NCBI RefSeq assembly: GCF_019097855.1
Contig: NZ_JAHRGL010000016.1
Coordinates: 38,842 to 102,841, forward strand
DNA: 64,000 nucleotides
Origin: Geopseudomonas aromaticivorans
GTDB lineage: Bacteria > Pseudomonadota > Gammaproteobacteria > Pseudomonadales > Pseudomonadaceae
Direction of reading: 5' to 3'
The notes beneath the pieces are model-generated. The model made no database searches. It was not told the origin of the DNA and saw only the letters and a list, made by a program, of their open reading frames with translations. The translations under genes and the position numbers were made by a program. Below, piece by piece: positions 37,311-45,730 of this stretch; the stretch's first letter is position 1; each line of letters begins with the position of its first letter.

Positions 37311-37718
37311 GGCTTACCTGAGACTTACCTGGGAGGCGGGCCGGCGCAGCCGGCCGCAGCGTGGGGTGGGAAACGGGGCTGCGGATGTTACGCAACGGAA
37401 GGTCCCCCGGCCAGTTGTTGGCTGGGCCGCTGGATGTCGCCCTTGCCCGTCAGCGCCCCGCCTTCGTCCCAGGCTGAAGCGGAGCAGGTGGGCTTGCGGC
37501 CATCTGGTTGGCATCGCAAAAACTGACGCAAATCAAAGCCGCGCCCAATCCCGCAGGAAACCTCCGGGATTAGTCATGAAATGAAAAAACACTGTCGTCG
37601 AATGAAAGGTCGACGGCGGTGCGCGCTCATAAATTTCTCCTCACGGCCACTGCGGCCAGCCGGCCTGCCAGGCGGCTCGTCCGGCCGAACGCCCTTCGCC
37701 CCCGAGGAGAACAACAAG
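37311..37718. promoter_or_regulatory. Divergent control region of SulP and the first TauD operon
   Basis: 408 bp. It holds the 21-bp-spaced direct repeat for the AraC-type regulator (37572-37604) with a -10-like CATAAA at 37628, followed by a leader with AACAACAAGATG at the TauD start. The SulP side has no recognisable operator. No convincing gene is seen. Confidence 0.6.
37572..37604 (+). promoter_or_regulatory. AraC-type direct-repeat operator 1
   Basis: Half-sites AGTC-ATGA-AATG (37572) and TGTC-GTCG-AATG (37593) start 21 bp apart. A -10-like CATAAA starts 35 bp after the second half-site. Same arrangement as at 39912, 50290 and 60350. Confidence 0.75.
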
Positions 37719-38567
37719 ATGCGCGTAGAACCACTCACCTGCAGTATCGGCGCCGAACTGGTCGGCGTGAACCTCGCCGATGCCGTCCACGACGACGGAC
37801 TGTTCAACGAGATCAAGGGACTGCTGCTGCAGAACAAGGTGCTTTTCCTGCGCGATCAGGACATTTCCCGTCCGGATCACGTGGCCTTCGCCCGCCGTTT
37901 CGGTGCGCTGGAGGACCACCCGATGGCGCCGACCCATCCGGAAGCGCCGGGCCTGGTGCAGATCTACAAGCGCCCCGACCAGCCGATCGACCGCTACGAG
38001 AACGCCTGGCACACCGACGGCACCTGGCGCGAGACCCCGGCGCTGGGCTGCGTGCTGCGCTGCGTGGAATGCCCGCCGGTGGGCGGCGACACCATGTGGG
38101 CGAACATGGCGCTGGCTTACGAGAAGCTGCCGCAGGCGATCAAGCAGCAGATCGAGGATCTGCGCGCCAACCACAGCTTCGAGTCGTCCTTCGCCGCCGC
38201 CATGCCGCTCGAGCAGCGCCTGGCGATGAAGGCCCAGTACCCCGATGCCGAGCATCCGGTGGTGCGCACCCATCCTGAAACCGGCGAGAAGATCCTCTTC
38301 GTCAACGCCTTCACCACCCACTTCACCAACTACCACACCAAGGAGCGCGTGCGCTTCGGCCAGGACGCCAACCCCGGCGCCAATGACCTGCTGCGCTACC
38401 TGATCGGCCAGGCGTACATCCCGGAGTACCAGGTGCGCTGGCGCTGGAAGCCCAACAGCATCGCCATCTGGGACAACCGCAGCACCCAGCACTACGCGGT
38501 CATGGACTACCCGGCCTGCCATCGCAAGATGGAGCGCGCGGCCATCGTCGGCGACAAGCCTTTCTGA
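37719..38567 (+). CDS. TauD/TfdA-family 2-oxoglutarate dioxygenase (copy 1)
   Basis: A 282-residue Fe(II)/2-oxoglutarate dioxygenase. The facial triad is His98-x-Asp100 (AWHTDGTW) and His258 (NRSTQHYAV), with Arg near 269-273 for 2-oxoglutarate. Relatives hydroxylate or cleave taurine, alkyl sulfates and 2,4-D by attacking the carbon next to the heteroatom. Its paralogue at 41020 keeps the same residue numbering. It is first in the operon with the BKACE gene and behind an AraC-type operator. Substrate unknown. Confidence 0.9.
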   Translation: MRVEPLTCSIGAELVGVNLADAVHDDGLFNEIKGLLLQNKVLFLRDQDISRPDHVAFARRFGALEDHPMAPTHPEAPGLVQIYKRPDQPIDRYENAWHTDGTWRETPALGCVLRCVECPPVGGDTMWANMALAYEKLPQAIKQQIEDLRANHSFESSFAAAMPLEQRLAMKAQYPDAEHPVVRTHPETGEKILFVNAFTTHFTNYHTKERVRFGQDANPGANDLLRYLIGQAYIPEYQVRWRWKPNSIAIWDNRSTQHYAVMDYPACHRKMERAAIVGDKPF

Positions 38568-38579
38568 GGGGACTCTGCG

Positions 38580-38646
38580 TCGCTCCCGCGCAGGCGGGAG
38601 CCCAGGGCTACGGGCCTTCTGGATTCCCGCCTGCGCGGGAATGACG
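38580..38646. repeat. Intergenic repeat, family C short copy
   Basis: CGCTCCCGCGCAGGCGGGAG and TTCCCGCCTGCGCGGGAA arms around a GGGCCTTCTGGA centre, between the TauD and BKACE genes. Nearly the same as 41893-41963, which sits in the equivalent gap of the second pair. Confidence 0.75.
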
Positions 38647-38716
38647 ACTCTTGCCGAGTTTCCCCATCCCCCGAACAGCACAACCAGCACAACACCGCCA
38701 AGCCGAGGAAAACGCC

Positions 38717-39775
38717 ATGAACTTCACCGATGGGTCCCTGTTCGTCGAAAACATGCAGAAACTGGTCATCACCGCCGCGCCCTACGGCCCGGAGTGGCAG
38801 CCGTCCGACTTTCCGGAAGACATTCCGGTCTCGCTCGACGCGCAGATCCAGAAGGCCGTCGACTGCTACAACGCCGGTGCCACCGTGCTCCACGTGCATG
38901 GTCGCGAAGCCGACGGCAAGGGCTCCAAGCGCCTGTCCTTCACCAACCAGCTGGTCGCCGGTATCCGCGAAGCCTGTCCGGACATGATCCTGCAGATCGG
39001 CGGCTCGATCTCCTTCGCCCCGGAAAGCGAAGGCGACGTCGCCAAGTGGCTGTCCGACGACACCCGCCACATGCTGGCCGAGATCAAGCCGACGCCGGAC
39101 CAGGTGACCATCGCCATCAACACCAACCAGATGAACGTGGTCGAGCAGATGTGCGCCGCCGACGTCCGCGGCACCTCGCTGGACGTGGGTACCGCCGGCT
39201 ACGAGGCCTACCGCGAGATGACCATCCCGGCCGGCCCGGCCTGGGTCGAGGAGCACATCAAGCGCCTCTCCGACAACAAGATCCAGACCCATTTCCAGCT
39301 GGCCAACATCGCGCAGCTGGAAACCGTCGAGCGCATGATGCGCCGTGGCGTGTGCAACGTGCCGCTGATCCTCACCTGGGTGGCCATCGGTGGCGGCTTC
39401 GAGGCGCCGAACCTCTACAACCTGGCCAACTTCGTGCGCGCCTGCCCAGACGGCTCGGTGCTGACCCTGGAAACCTCCATGCTCAACACCCTGCCGCTGA
39501 ACATGATGGCCATCGCCCTGGGCCTGCACGTGCGCTGCGGCATCGAGGACAACATCTGGACGCAGAAGCGCGAGCGCAAGATGACCACCGTCGAGCAGAT
39601 CGAGCAACTGGTGCGCATCTCCCGCGAGTTCGGTCGCGACATCGCCAACGGCCAGGAAGCCCGCGAGATCTACAAGATCGGCACCTTCTACAAGGACGCC
39701 GACGAGACGCTGGCCAAGAACGGCTTCGCACCCAATCGCAAGCCGGGGCAGGTGGGTTTCACCCAGCACGCCTGA
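38717..39775 (+). CDS. BKACE-family beta-keto acid cleavage enzyme (copy 1)
   Basis: A 352-residue protein of the 3-keto-5-aminohexanoate cleavage (BKACE/DUF849) family. The zinc-site His-x-His is in ATVLHVHGREADG; GGSISFAPE and the late HVRCGIEDN segment are conserved. These enzymes condense a beta-keto acid with acetyl-CoA, releasing acetoacetate and a new acyl-CoA. It is longer than the common 275-310-residue members. The second copy at 42049 has HLHVRE in place of HVHGRE, so specificities may differ. Partner of the TauD gene upstream. Confidence 0.88.
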   Translation: MNFTDGSLFVENMQKLVITAAPYGPEWQPSDFPEDIPVSLDAQIQKAVDCYNAGATVLHVHGREADGKGSKRLSFTNQLVAGIREACPDMILQIGGSISFAPESEGDVAKWLSDDTRHMLAEIKPTPDQVTIAINTNQMNVVEQMCAADVRGTSLDVGTAGYEAYREMTIPAGPAWVEEHIKRLSDNKIQTHFQLANIAQLETVERMMRRGVCNVPLILTWVAIGGGFEAPNLYNLANFVRACPDGSVLTLETSMLNTLPLNMMAIALGLHVRCGIEDNIWTQKRERKMTTVEQIEQLVRISREFGRDIANGQEAREIYKIGTFYKDADETLAKNGFAPNRKPGQVGFTQHA

Positions 39776-39911
39776 TTCGCTCAGTGGCCAGCGCTGAGAC
39801 TGGCTGAACCTTGCCGGTGCGTGCGGCAGGACCTGCATGGCGGTGCAGGCCAGCCGCGCCCACCGGCTTTTTTGCGTGCGGCCCACGCTGGAGGCAGGAA
39901 TCCCCGGCAAC

Positions 39912-39944
39912 TGTCATGAAATGAAAAACCGCTGTCGCCCGATG
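39912..39944 (+). promoter_or_regulatory. AraC-type direct-repeat operator 2
   Basis: TGTC-ATGA-AATG (39912) and TGTC-GCCC-GATG (39933), again 21 bp apart, with CCTAAA 35 bp after the second half-site. Precedes the quinone oxidoreductase/TauD 2/BKACE 2 genes. Confidence 0.75.
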
Positions 39945-40025
39945 AGAAGCGCCGAAAGGGGCAACTGCCTAAATTCCCTACTACACGAGCGGTATTGCTC
40001 AACAAGATGAATTGGGGAGACAAGC

Positions 40026-41006
40026 ATGGCCAAAGCCGTACGCTTCTATGAAACCGGGGGGCCCGAGGTTCTGCGCTACGAGGACGTCGAAGTCGGCGAG
40101 CCCGGACCCGGTCAGGTCCGCCTGCGCCACGTGGCGGTCGGCCTGAACTACGCCGACACCTATTTCCGCAACGGCACCTACCCGATCCCGCTGCCGAACG
40201 GCATGGGCGTGGAAGCCTCCGGCGTGGTGGAGGCGGTGGGCGAGGGCGTGACCAACGTGGCGGTGGGCGATCGCGTCACCTACACCGGCTTCCTCAACAC
40301 CCTCGGCGCCTACTCGACCGAGCGCCTGATCCCGGCCGCGCCGCTGATCAAGCTGCCGGAAACCATCTCCTTCGAGACCGCCGCGGCCATGACCATGCGC
40401 GGCCTGACCTCGGCCTACCTGATGCGCCGCATCTACGACTTCAAGGCCGGCGACACCATCCTGCTGCACGCCGCCGCCGGCGGGGTCGGCCTGATCGTCT
40501 CGCAGTGGGCCAAGCTGCTCGGCCTGACCGTGATCGGTACCGTGTCCACCGAGGCCAAGGCCGAAGTGGCCCGCGCCCACGGCTGCGACCACACCATCAA
40601 CTACAGCCACGAGGACGTCGCCAAGCGCGTGCGCGAGCTGACCGATGGTGTCGGCGTCAACGTGGTGTTCGACAGCGTCGGCAAGAACACCTTCATGGCC
40701 TCGCTGGACTCGCTCAAGCGCCGCGGCCTGCTGGTCTGCGTCGGCACCGCCTCCGGGCCGATCCCGGCCTTCGACCCGGTGCTGCTGGCGATGAAGGGCT
40801 CGCTGTACCTGACCCGCCCGGCGCTGGCCGACTACATCGCCGACCCGGCCGAGAAGGCCGATCTGGCCGGCGAGCTGTTCGACCACGTCGGCAGCGGCCG
40901 CATCAAGATCGAGATCAACCAGCACTACGCCCTGCAGGATGCCGTGGAAGCCCACCGCGACCTGGAGTCGCGCAAGACCACCGGCTCGTCGATCTTCGTC
41001 ATCTGA
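40026..41006 (+). CDS. Quinone oxidoreductase, zinc-free MDR family
   Basis: A 326-residue medium-chain reductase. AAAGGVGLIVSQWAK binds NADPH, and the zinc cysteines of alcohol dehydrogenases are absent, as in QorA/zeta-crystallin. It reduces quinones or alpha,beta-unsaturated carbonyls. It begins the second TauD-BKACE operon, 14 bp ahead of TauD 2, so its substrate is probably an enone or quinone-like intermediate of that route (inference). Confidence 0.9.
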   Translation: MAKAVRFYETGGPEVLRYEDVEVGEPGPGQVRLRHVAVGLNYADTYFRNGTYPIPLPNGMGVEASGVVEAVGEGVTNVAVGDRVTYTGFLNTLGAYSTERLIPAAPLIKLPETISFETAAAMTMRGLTSAYLMRRIYDFKAGDTILLHAAAGGVGLIVSQWAKLLGLTVIGTVSTEAKAEVARAHGCDHTINYSHEDVAKRVRELTDGVGVNVVFDSVGKNTFMASLDSLKRRGLLVCVGTASGPIPAFDPVLLAMKGSLYLTRPALADYIADPAEKADLAGELFDHVGSGRIKIEINQHYALQDAVEAHRDLESRKTTGSSIFVI

Positions 41007-41019
41007 GGAGGCCACCGCC

Positions 41020-41868
41020 ATGCAAGTCGAACAACTGACCTGTGCCATCGGCGCCGAGCTGGTCGGCGTCAAGCTGGCCGACGCCATCCACGACGACGGC
41101 CTGTTCGCCGAGATCCGCGCCCAGCTGCTCAAGCACCGCGTGCTGTTCCTGCGCGACCAGGACATCAGCCGCGCCGAACACGTGGCCTTCGCCCGCCGCT
41201 TCGGCGAGTTGGAAGACCACCCGGTGGCCGGCAGCGACCCGGAGCACCCGGGCCTGGTGCAGATCTACAAGCGCCCCGACCAGCCGATGGACCGCTACGA
41301 GAACGCCTGGCACACCGACGCCACCTGGCGCGAGGCGCCGCCGCTGGGCTGCGTGCTGCGCTGCATCGAGTGCCCGCCGGTGGGCGGCGACACCATGTGG
41401 GCCAACATGGTGCTGGCCTACGAGAACCTGCCGGCCGACGTGAAGGCGAAGATCGAGGGCCTGCGCGCCCGCCACAGCATCGAGGCCAGCTTCGGCGCCG
41501 CCATGCCGATCGACAAGCGCCTGGCGCTCAAGGCCCAGTACCCGGACGCCGAGCACCCGGTGGTGCGCACCCATCCGGAAACCGGTGAGAAGGTGCTGTT
41601 CGTCAACGCCTTCACTACCCACTTCACCAACTTCCACACCCCGGAGCACGTCCGTTACGGCCAGGACTACAACATGGGCGGCAGCGACCTGCTGCGCTAC
41701 CTGGTCAGCCAGGCCTACATCCCGGAGTACCAGGTGCGCTGGCGCTGGAAGCCCAACAGCGTGGCGATCTGGGACAACCGCAGCACCCAGCACTACGCCG
41801 TCATGGACTACCCGCCGTGCCATCGCAAGATGGAGCGCGCCGGGATCATCGGCGACAAGACTTTCTAA
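41020..41868 (+). CDS. TauD/TfdA-family 2-oxoglutarate dioxygenase (copy 2)
   Basis: A 282-residue paralogue of the dioxygenase at 37719, with identical triad positions (His98, Asp100, His258) and most of the surface conserved. The start overlaps nothing but lies 14 bp after the quinone oxidoreductase. Differences cluster at 66-76 (VAGSDPEHPG) and 216-226 (DYNMGGSDL), which may set substrate choice. Confidence 0.9.
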   Translation: MQVEQLTCAIGAELVGVKLADAIHDDGLFAEIRAQLLKHRVLFLRDQDISRAEHVAFARRFGELEDHPVAGSDPEHPGLVQIYKRPDQPMDRYENAWHTDATWREAPPLGCVLRCIECPPVGGDTMWANMVLAYENLPADVKAKIEGLRARHSIEASFGAAMPIDKRLALKAQYPDAEHPVVRTHPETGEKVLFVNAFTTHFTNFHTPEHVRYGQDYNMGGSDLLRYLVSQAYIPEYQVRWRWKPNSVAIWDNRSTQHYAVMDYPPCHRKMERAGIIGDKTF

Positions 41869-41892
41869 GGAAACTCTGAAAAAGCCACTTGC

Positions 41893-41963
41893 CGTCACTC
41901 CCGCGCAGGCGGGAGCCCAGGTACCACGGGCCTTCTGGATTCCCGCCTGCGCGGGAATGACGA
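41893..41963. repeat. Intergenic repeat, family C short copy
   Basis: Near-identical to 38580-38646 and in the same position relative to a TauD/BKACE pair, suggesting either that the repeat was present before the pair was duplicated or that it targets the same context. Confidence 0.75.
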
Positions 41964-42048
41964 CTTTTCAGCGCCCCCCTTACGTGCACGCATCTTGTGC
42001 CTGCCGGAACGCCCGGCGGCAAACAACAAAAAGACCGAGGATCACAAC

Positions 42049-43101
42049 ATGCAATTCTTCGACGATTCCCTGCACCCCGAGAACATGGAGAAGGTGGTCA
42101 TCACCGTCGCCCCCTACGGCCCCGAGTGGATGCCCGAGGACTTCCCGGAAGACATCCCGGTGACCATGGAAGAGCAGGTGCAGAAGGCCGTCGACTGCTA
42201 CGAGGCCGGCGCCACCGTACTGCACCTGCATGTGCGCGAGTTGGACGGCAAGGGTTCCAAGCGCCTGTCCAAGTTCAACGAGCTGATCGCCGGCGTGCGT
42301 GAAGCTGTGCCGGACATGATCATCCAGGTCGGCGGTTCGATCTCCTTCGCCCCGGAAGGCGAGGGCGCCGAAGCCCTGTGGCTGAGTGACGACACCCGCC
42401 ACCTGCTCGCCGAGCTGACGCCCAAGCCGGACCAGGTGACCATCGCCATCAACACCACGCAAATGAACATCATGGAGCTGCTGTATCCGGAATACCTGGA
42501 AGGCACCTCCCTGGCCAACCCGGCCTACCAGGCCGCCTACAGCGAAATGACCGTGCCGGCCGGTCCGTCCTGGGTGGCCGAGCACCTCAAGCGCCTGTGC
42601 GCCAACGGCATCCAGCCGCACTTCCAGCTGACCGGCATGCACGCCCTGGAAACCCTCGAGCGCCTGGTGCGCAAGGGCGTCTACATGGGCCCGCTGAACC
42701 TGACCTGGATCGGCATCGGCGGCGGCTTCGACGGCCCCAACCCGTTCAACTTCTTCAACTTCATCCACCGCGCGCCGGACGGTTGCACCATCACCGCCGA
42801 GTCGCTGCTGAAGAACGTGCTGCCGTTCAACGCCATGGCCCTGGCCATGGGCCTGCACCCGCGTTGCGGCATCGAGGACACCATCATCGACCAGCACGGC
42901 AAGCCGTTCACCTCGGTGCAGCAGATCCAGCAGACCGTGCGCGTCGCCCACGAACTGGGCCGCGAAGTGGCCAACGGCAAGGAGGCGCGCGAGATCTACC
43001 GCATCGGCGTGCAGTACGACAGCATCGAGGAAACCCTGCTGGCCAACGGCATGGCGCCGAACCGCAAGCCGGGGCAGAAGGGCGTGCCGCAGCGCGGCTG
43101 A
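42049..43101 (+). CDS. BKACE-family beta-keto acid cleavage enzyme (copy 2)
   Basis: A 350-residue paralogue of the enzyme at 38717: HLHVRELDGKGSKR metal/active-site block, GGSISFAPEGEG, HPRCGIEDTI. The canonical HxHxR is kept here. It would make acetoacetate from acetyl-CoA and a beta-keto acid. AACAACAAAAAG lies in the leader. ATG at 42049 matches the start of copy 1; upstream starts have no counterpart. Confidence 0.88.
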   Translation: MQFFDDSLHPENMEKVVITVAPYGPEWMPEDFPEDIPVTMEEQVQKAVDCYEAGATVLHLHVRELDGKGSKRLSKFNELIAGVREAVPDMIIQVGGSISFAPEGEGAEALWLSDDTRHLLAELTPKPDQVTIAINTTQMNIMELLYPEYLEGTSLANPAYQAAYSEMTVPAGPSWVAEHLKRLCANGIQPHFQLTGMHALETLERLVRKGVYMGPLNLTWIGIGGGFDGPNPFNFFNFIHRAPDGCTITAESLLKNVLPFNAMALAMGLHPRCGIEDTIIDQHGKPFTSVQQIQQTVRVAHELGREVANGKEAREIYRIGVQYDSIEETLLANGMAPNRKPGQKGVPQRG

Positions 43102-43231
43102 CCTTGGTCGGGTCGGGAGGTCAGCGGCTTCCCGGCCCCTCTACGCTCCATAGAGGTTGCGCAAAGGCTTCACCCCGGGCGAAGCCTTTGCAGAACCGGT
43201 CAGGCATGACCAATGAGGAAACTCTGAAGAA

Positions 43232-43352
43232 GTCGTCATTCCCGCGCAGGCGGGACAGCGGCTTCATCGCTGAACAGCGCTTGCGCTGGCCCGAAGGGGA
43301 ATCATCCAGAAGGCCCGCAGCACCTGGGCTCCCGCTTGCGCGGGAGTGACGA
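43232..43352. repeat. Long intergenic repeat, family C, inverted copy
   Basis: About 120 bp: reverse complement of the elements at 35706 and 58281, including the CTGAACAGCGCTTGCGCTGG core. It fills most of the 315-bp gap between BKACE 2 and the MFS gene; the rest of the gap holds no gene. Confidence 0.7.
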
Positions 43353-43416
43353 TCAGTGGCTATTTCAGGCCTTCCATAACAACAAGACCCACGCCCGACA
43401 GACAGAAGGAGGCAGC

Positions 43417-44748
43417 ATGGCCGCCTACCACCCCACCGCCGATGACGGCGAAGACACCTCCAACGGCATCCCGCGCCGCTATGCCTGGATCGTCTTCGCC
43501 CTGACCTTCGGCTTGTTGATCTCCGACTACATGTCGCGGCAGGTGCTCAACGCCGTATTCCCCCTGCTCAAGGGCGAATGGGCGCTCTCCGATGCCCAGC
43601 TCGGCCTGCTCAGCGGCATTGTCGCGCTGATGGTCGGCCTGCTGACCTTCCCCCTCTCGCTGGTCGCCGACCGCTTCGGCCGGGTCCGGAGCCTGGCGAT
43701 CATGGCCGTGCTGTGGAGCCTGGCGACCCTGGGCTGCGCGCTGGCGGAAAACTACCAGCAGATGTTCGTCGCCCGCTTCCTGGTCGGCGTCGGCGAGGCC
43801 GCCTACGGCAGCGTCGGCATCGCCGTGGTGGTCTCGGTGTTCCCGCGCGAGATGCGCGCCACCCTGTCCGGCGCCTTCATTTCCGGCGGCATGTTCGGCT
43901 CGGTGCTGGGCATGGCCCTCGGCGGGGTGATGGCCCAGCACCTGGGCTGGCGCTGGGCGTTCGCCGGCATGGCGCTGTTCGGCCTGGCCCTGGCGCTGCT
44001 CTATCCGGTCATCGTGCGCGAGGCGAAGATCGCCCCCCGGCGGGTGGCAGATGCCGCCAGCAAGGCGGCACTCAAGGCCCAGCGCCCGCTGCGCACCCTG
44101 TACTCCAGCCGCTCGGTGCTGTCCGCCTACGTCGGCAGCGGCCTGCAGCTGTTCGTCGGCGGCACCGTCATCGTCTGGATGCCCAGCTACCTGAATCGCT
44201 ACTACGCCATGGGCACCGACCAGGCCGGCGGCGTTGCCGCCATCATCGTGCTGTGCAGCGGTATCGGCATGATCCTCTGCGGCATGCTCAGCGACCGTAT
44301 GTGCCGCAACCGCCCGGATCGCAAGATCGGCCTGGCCATCGGCTACTGCCTGGGCAGCTGCCTGCTGCTGTCGCTGGCCTTCGCCCTGCCGGCCGGCCCC
44401 GCCCAGCTGGTGCTGATTTGCCTCGGCATGCTGATCGCCGCCGGCACCTCCGGTCCGGCCGGGGCGATGGTCGCCAACCTGACCCACTACACCGTGCACG
44501 GCACTGCGTTCGCCACCCTGACCCTGGCCAACAACCTGCTGGGCCTGGCCACCGGCCCGCTGCTCACCGGCAAGGTGTCCGATCTGATCGGTCTGGACAA
44601 CGCCTTCCAGCTGGTGCCGCTGGTCAGCATCGCGGCGGCGGCGGTGTTCTTCTACGCCAAGCGCTACTACCTGAACGACATGGCCCGCCTGAAGGGCGAG
44701 GGTGTCGAGGAAACCGCCACCGAAGCGGCACTGGAGGCCCAGTCGTGA
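43417..44748 (+). CDS. MFS transporter
   Basis: A 443-residue, 12-TM major facilitator. The inter-TM2-3 loop carries DRFGRVRS, and RFLVGVGEAAYGS (TM4) and a second-half LSDRMCRNRPDRK loop are present. This subgroup imports organic acids or aromatic acids. It heads a four-gene block in which every junction overlaps (MFS-DsbA-Rieske-YeiH). AACAACAAG lies before the ribosome site AGAAGGAGG, which is very strong. Substrate unknown. Confidence 0.9.
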   Translation: MAAYHPTADDGEDTSNGIPRRYAWIVFALTFGLLISDYMSRQVLNAVFPLLKGEWALSDAQLGLLSGIVALMVGLLTFPLSLVADRFGRVRSLAIMAVLWSLATLGCALAENYQQMFVARFLVGVGEAAYGSVGIAVVVSVFPREMRATLSGAFISGGMFGSVLGMALGGVMAQHLGWRWAFAGMALFGLALALLYPVIVREAKIAPRRVADAASKAALKAQRPLRTLYSSRSVLSAYVGSGLQLFVGGTVIVWMPSYLNRYYAMGTDQAGGVAAIIVLCSGIGMILCGMLSDRMCRNRPDRKIGLAIGYCLGSCLLLSLAFALPAGPAQLVLICLGMLIAAGTSGPAGAMVANLTHYTVHGTAFATLTLANNLLGLATGPLLTGKVSDLIGLDNAFQLVPLVSIAAAAVFFYAKRYYLNDMARLKGEGVEETATEAALEAQS

Positions 44749-45404
44749 GCCAGCCGCTGTCTATCGAGGTGTTCTTCGACTTCATCTGCCCCTGGTGCCT
44801 GATCGGCAAGCGTCAGCTGGGGCGCGCGCTGGCCCGCCTGCGCGCCACCCGGCCGGACGTTGCGGTGACCCTCCAGTGGCGCGGCGTGCAGCTGCTGCCG
44901 GACCTGCCGGTCGCGGGCGTGCCGTTCGCCGAGTTCTACCTGCGCCGCCTCGGCAGCGAGCAGGCCGTGCGCCTGCGCCAGGCCCAGGTGCGCGAGGCGG
45001 CGGCCGCCGCCGGGGAGGACATCGACTTCGCCCACATCCTGCGCATGCCCAATACCGCCGACGCCCATCGCCTGCTGGCGCAGGCCGCCGCCATCGGCAG
45101 CGCGCAGCAGGTCGAGGCCCTGCTCGAGTGCCTATTCGCCGCCTACTTCCACAACGGCGAGGACCTCGGCGATCCCGCCACCCTGCTGGTCGCCGCCGAG
45201 TCCTGCGGTTTCCTGGCTGCCGAGCTGGTCGACAGCCTGCACGGCGACGGCCGCCCGTTCTTCGGCGAGGCGGCCGGCATGGCCGGCGGCGGTGTGCCGT
45301 GCTTCGTCTTCGACCGCCAGCTGACGGTGTCCGGCGCGCAGTCGACCGAGGTGCTGCTCGGCGCCATGCACGCCGCGCTGGCGCGCCGGGAGCAGCCGGC
45401 ATGA
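44745..45404 (+). CDS. DsbA-family oxidoreductase (FrnE / HCCA-isomerase-like)
   Basis: A 219-residue thioredoxin-fold DsbA-like protein with CPWC near residue 16 and an inserted helical domain; cis-Pro region GGGVPCFVF. It has no signal peptide, so it acts in the cytoplasm, like FrnE or 2-hydroxychromene-2-carboxylate isomerases, which use glutathione. GTG start at 44745, overlapping the MFS stop. Could isomerise or reduce an intermediate of the coupled pathway. Confidence 0.88.
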   Translation: MSQPLSIEVFFDFICPWCLIGKRQLGRALARLRATRPDVAVTLQWRGVQLLPDLPVAGVPFAEFYLRRLGSEQAVRLRQAQVREAAAAAGEDIDFAHILRMPNTADAHRLLAQAAAIGSAQQVEALLECLFAAYFHNGEDLGDPATLLVAAESCGFLAAELVDSLHGDGRPFFGEAAGMAGGGVPCFVFDRQLTVSGAQSTEVLLGAMHAALARREQPA

Positions 45405-45730
45405 CCCGGCATATCGAAGTGCCGGCCGCCAGGGTGCCGGCCCCCGGTGCGCGTGCGCTGGTCGAATCCGCCGGCAAGAGCCTGGCGCTGTTCAACGTCG
45501 ACGGCCAGTTCTACGCCATCGACGACAGCTGCCCGCACCAGGGCGCCTCGCTGTGCGGCGGGCGTCTGGACGGGCGGGTGATCCAGTGCTGCGCCCACGG
45601 CCTGCGTTTCAACCTGGCCAGCGGCTACCTGCTCAACTCGACCGCGCTCAAGGTCGCCAGCTATCCGGTCGAGGTGCAGGAAGACGGCCGGCTGTTCATC
45701 GTCATCGCTTCCGAGGAGTCCGCTCAATGA
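45401..45730 (+). CDS. Rieske [2Fe-2S] ferredoxin
   Basis: A 109-residue stand-alone Rieske protein. CPHQG and CCAHG supply the Cys-His pairs of the cluster. Such ferredoxins feed ring-hydroxylating or other oxygenases, but no Rieske oxygenase or dedicated reductase gene is nearby. It overlaps the DsbA-like and YeiH genes on either side, so its job is tied to this operon. It might serve as a redox or nitrite-reductase-type small subunit instead. Confidence 0.9.
   Translation: MTRHIEVPAARVPAPGARALVESAGKSLALFNVDGQFYAIDDSCPHQGASLCGGRLDGRVIQCCAHGLRFNLASGYLLNSTALKVASYPVEVQEDGRLFIVIASEESAQ

Noticed and set aside
34372-37395. Minus-strand frame of over 1000 codons spanning the SulP, quinone reductase and ferredoxin genes
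   Set aside because: It runs across the SulP gene in another frame and through a repeat and opposite-strand genes; composition is that of a shadow frame.
37507-37525. Sigma-54-like TTGGCATCGC upstream of the first TauD gene
   Set aside because: The -12 element is absent at the required spacing, and the AraC-type site with a -10 hexamer explains the promoter better.
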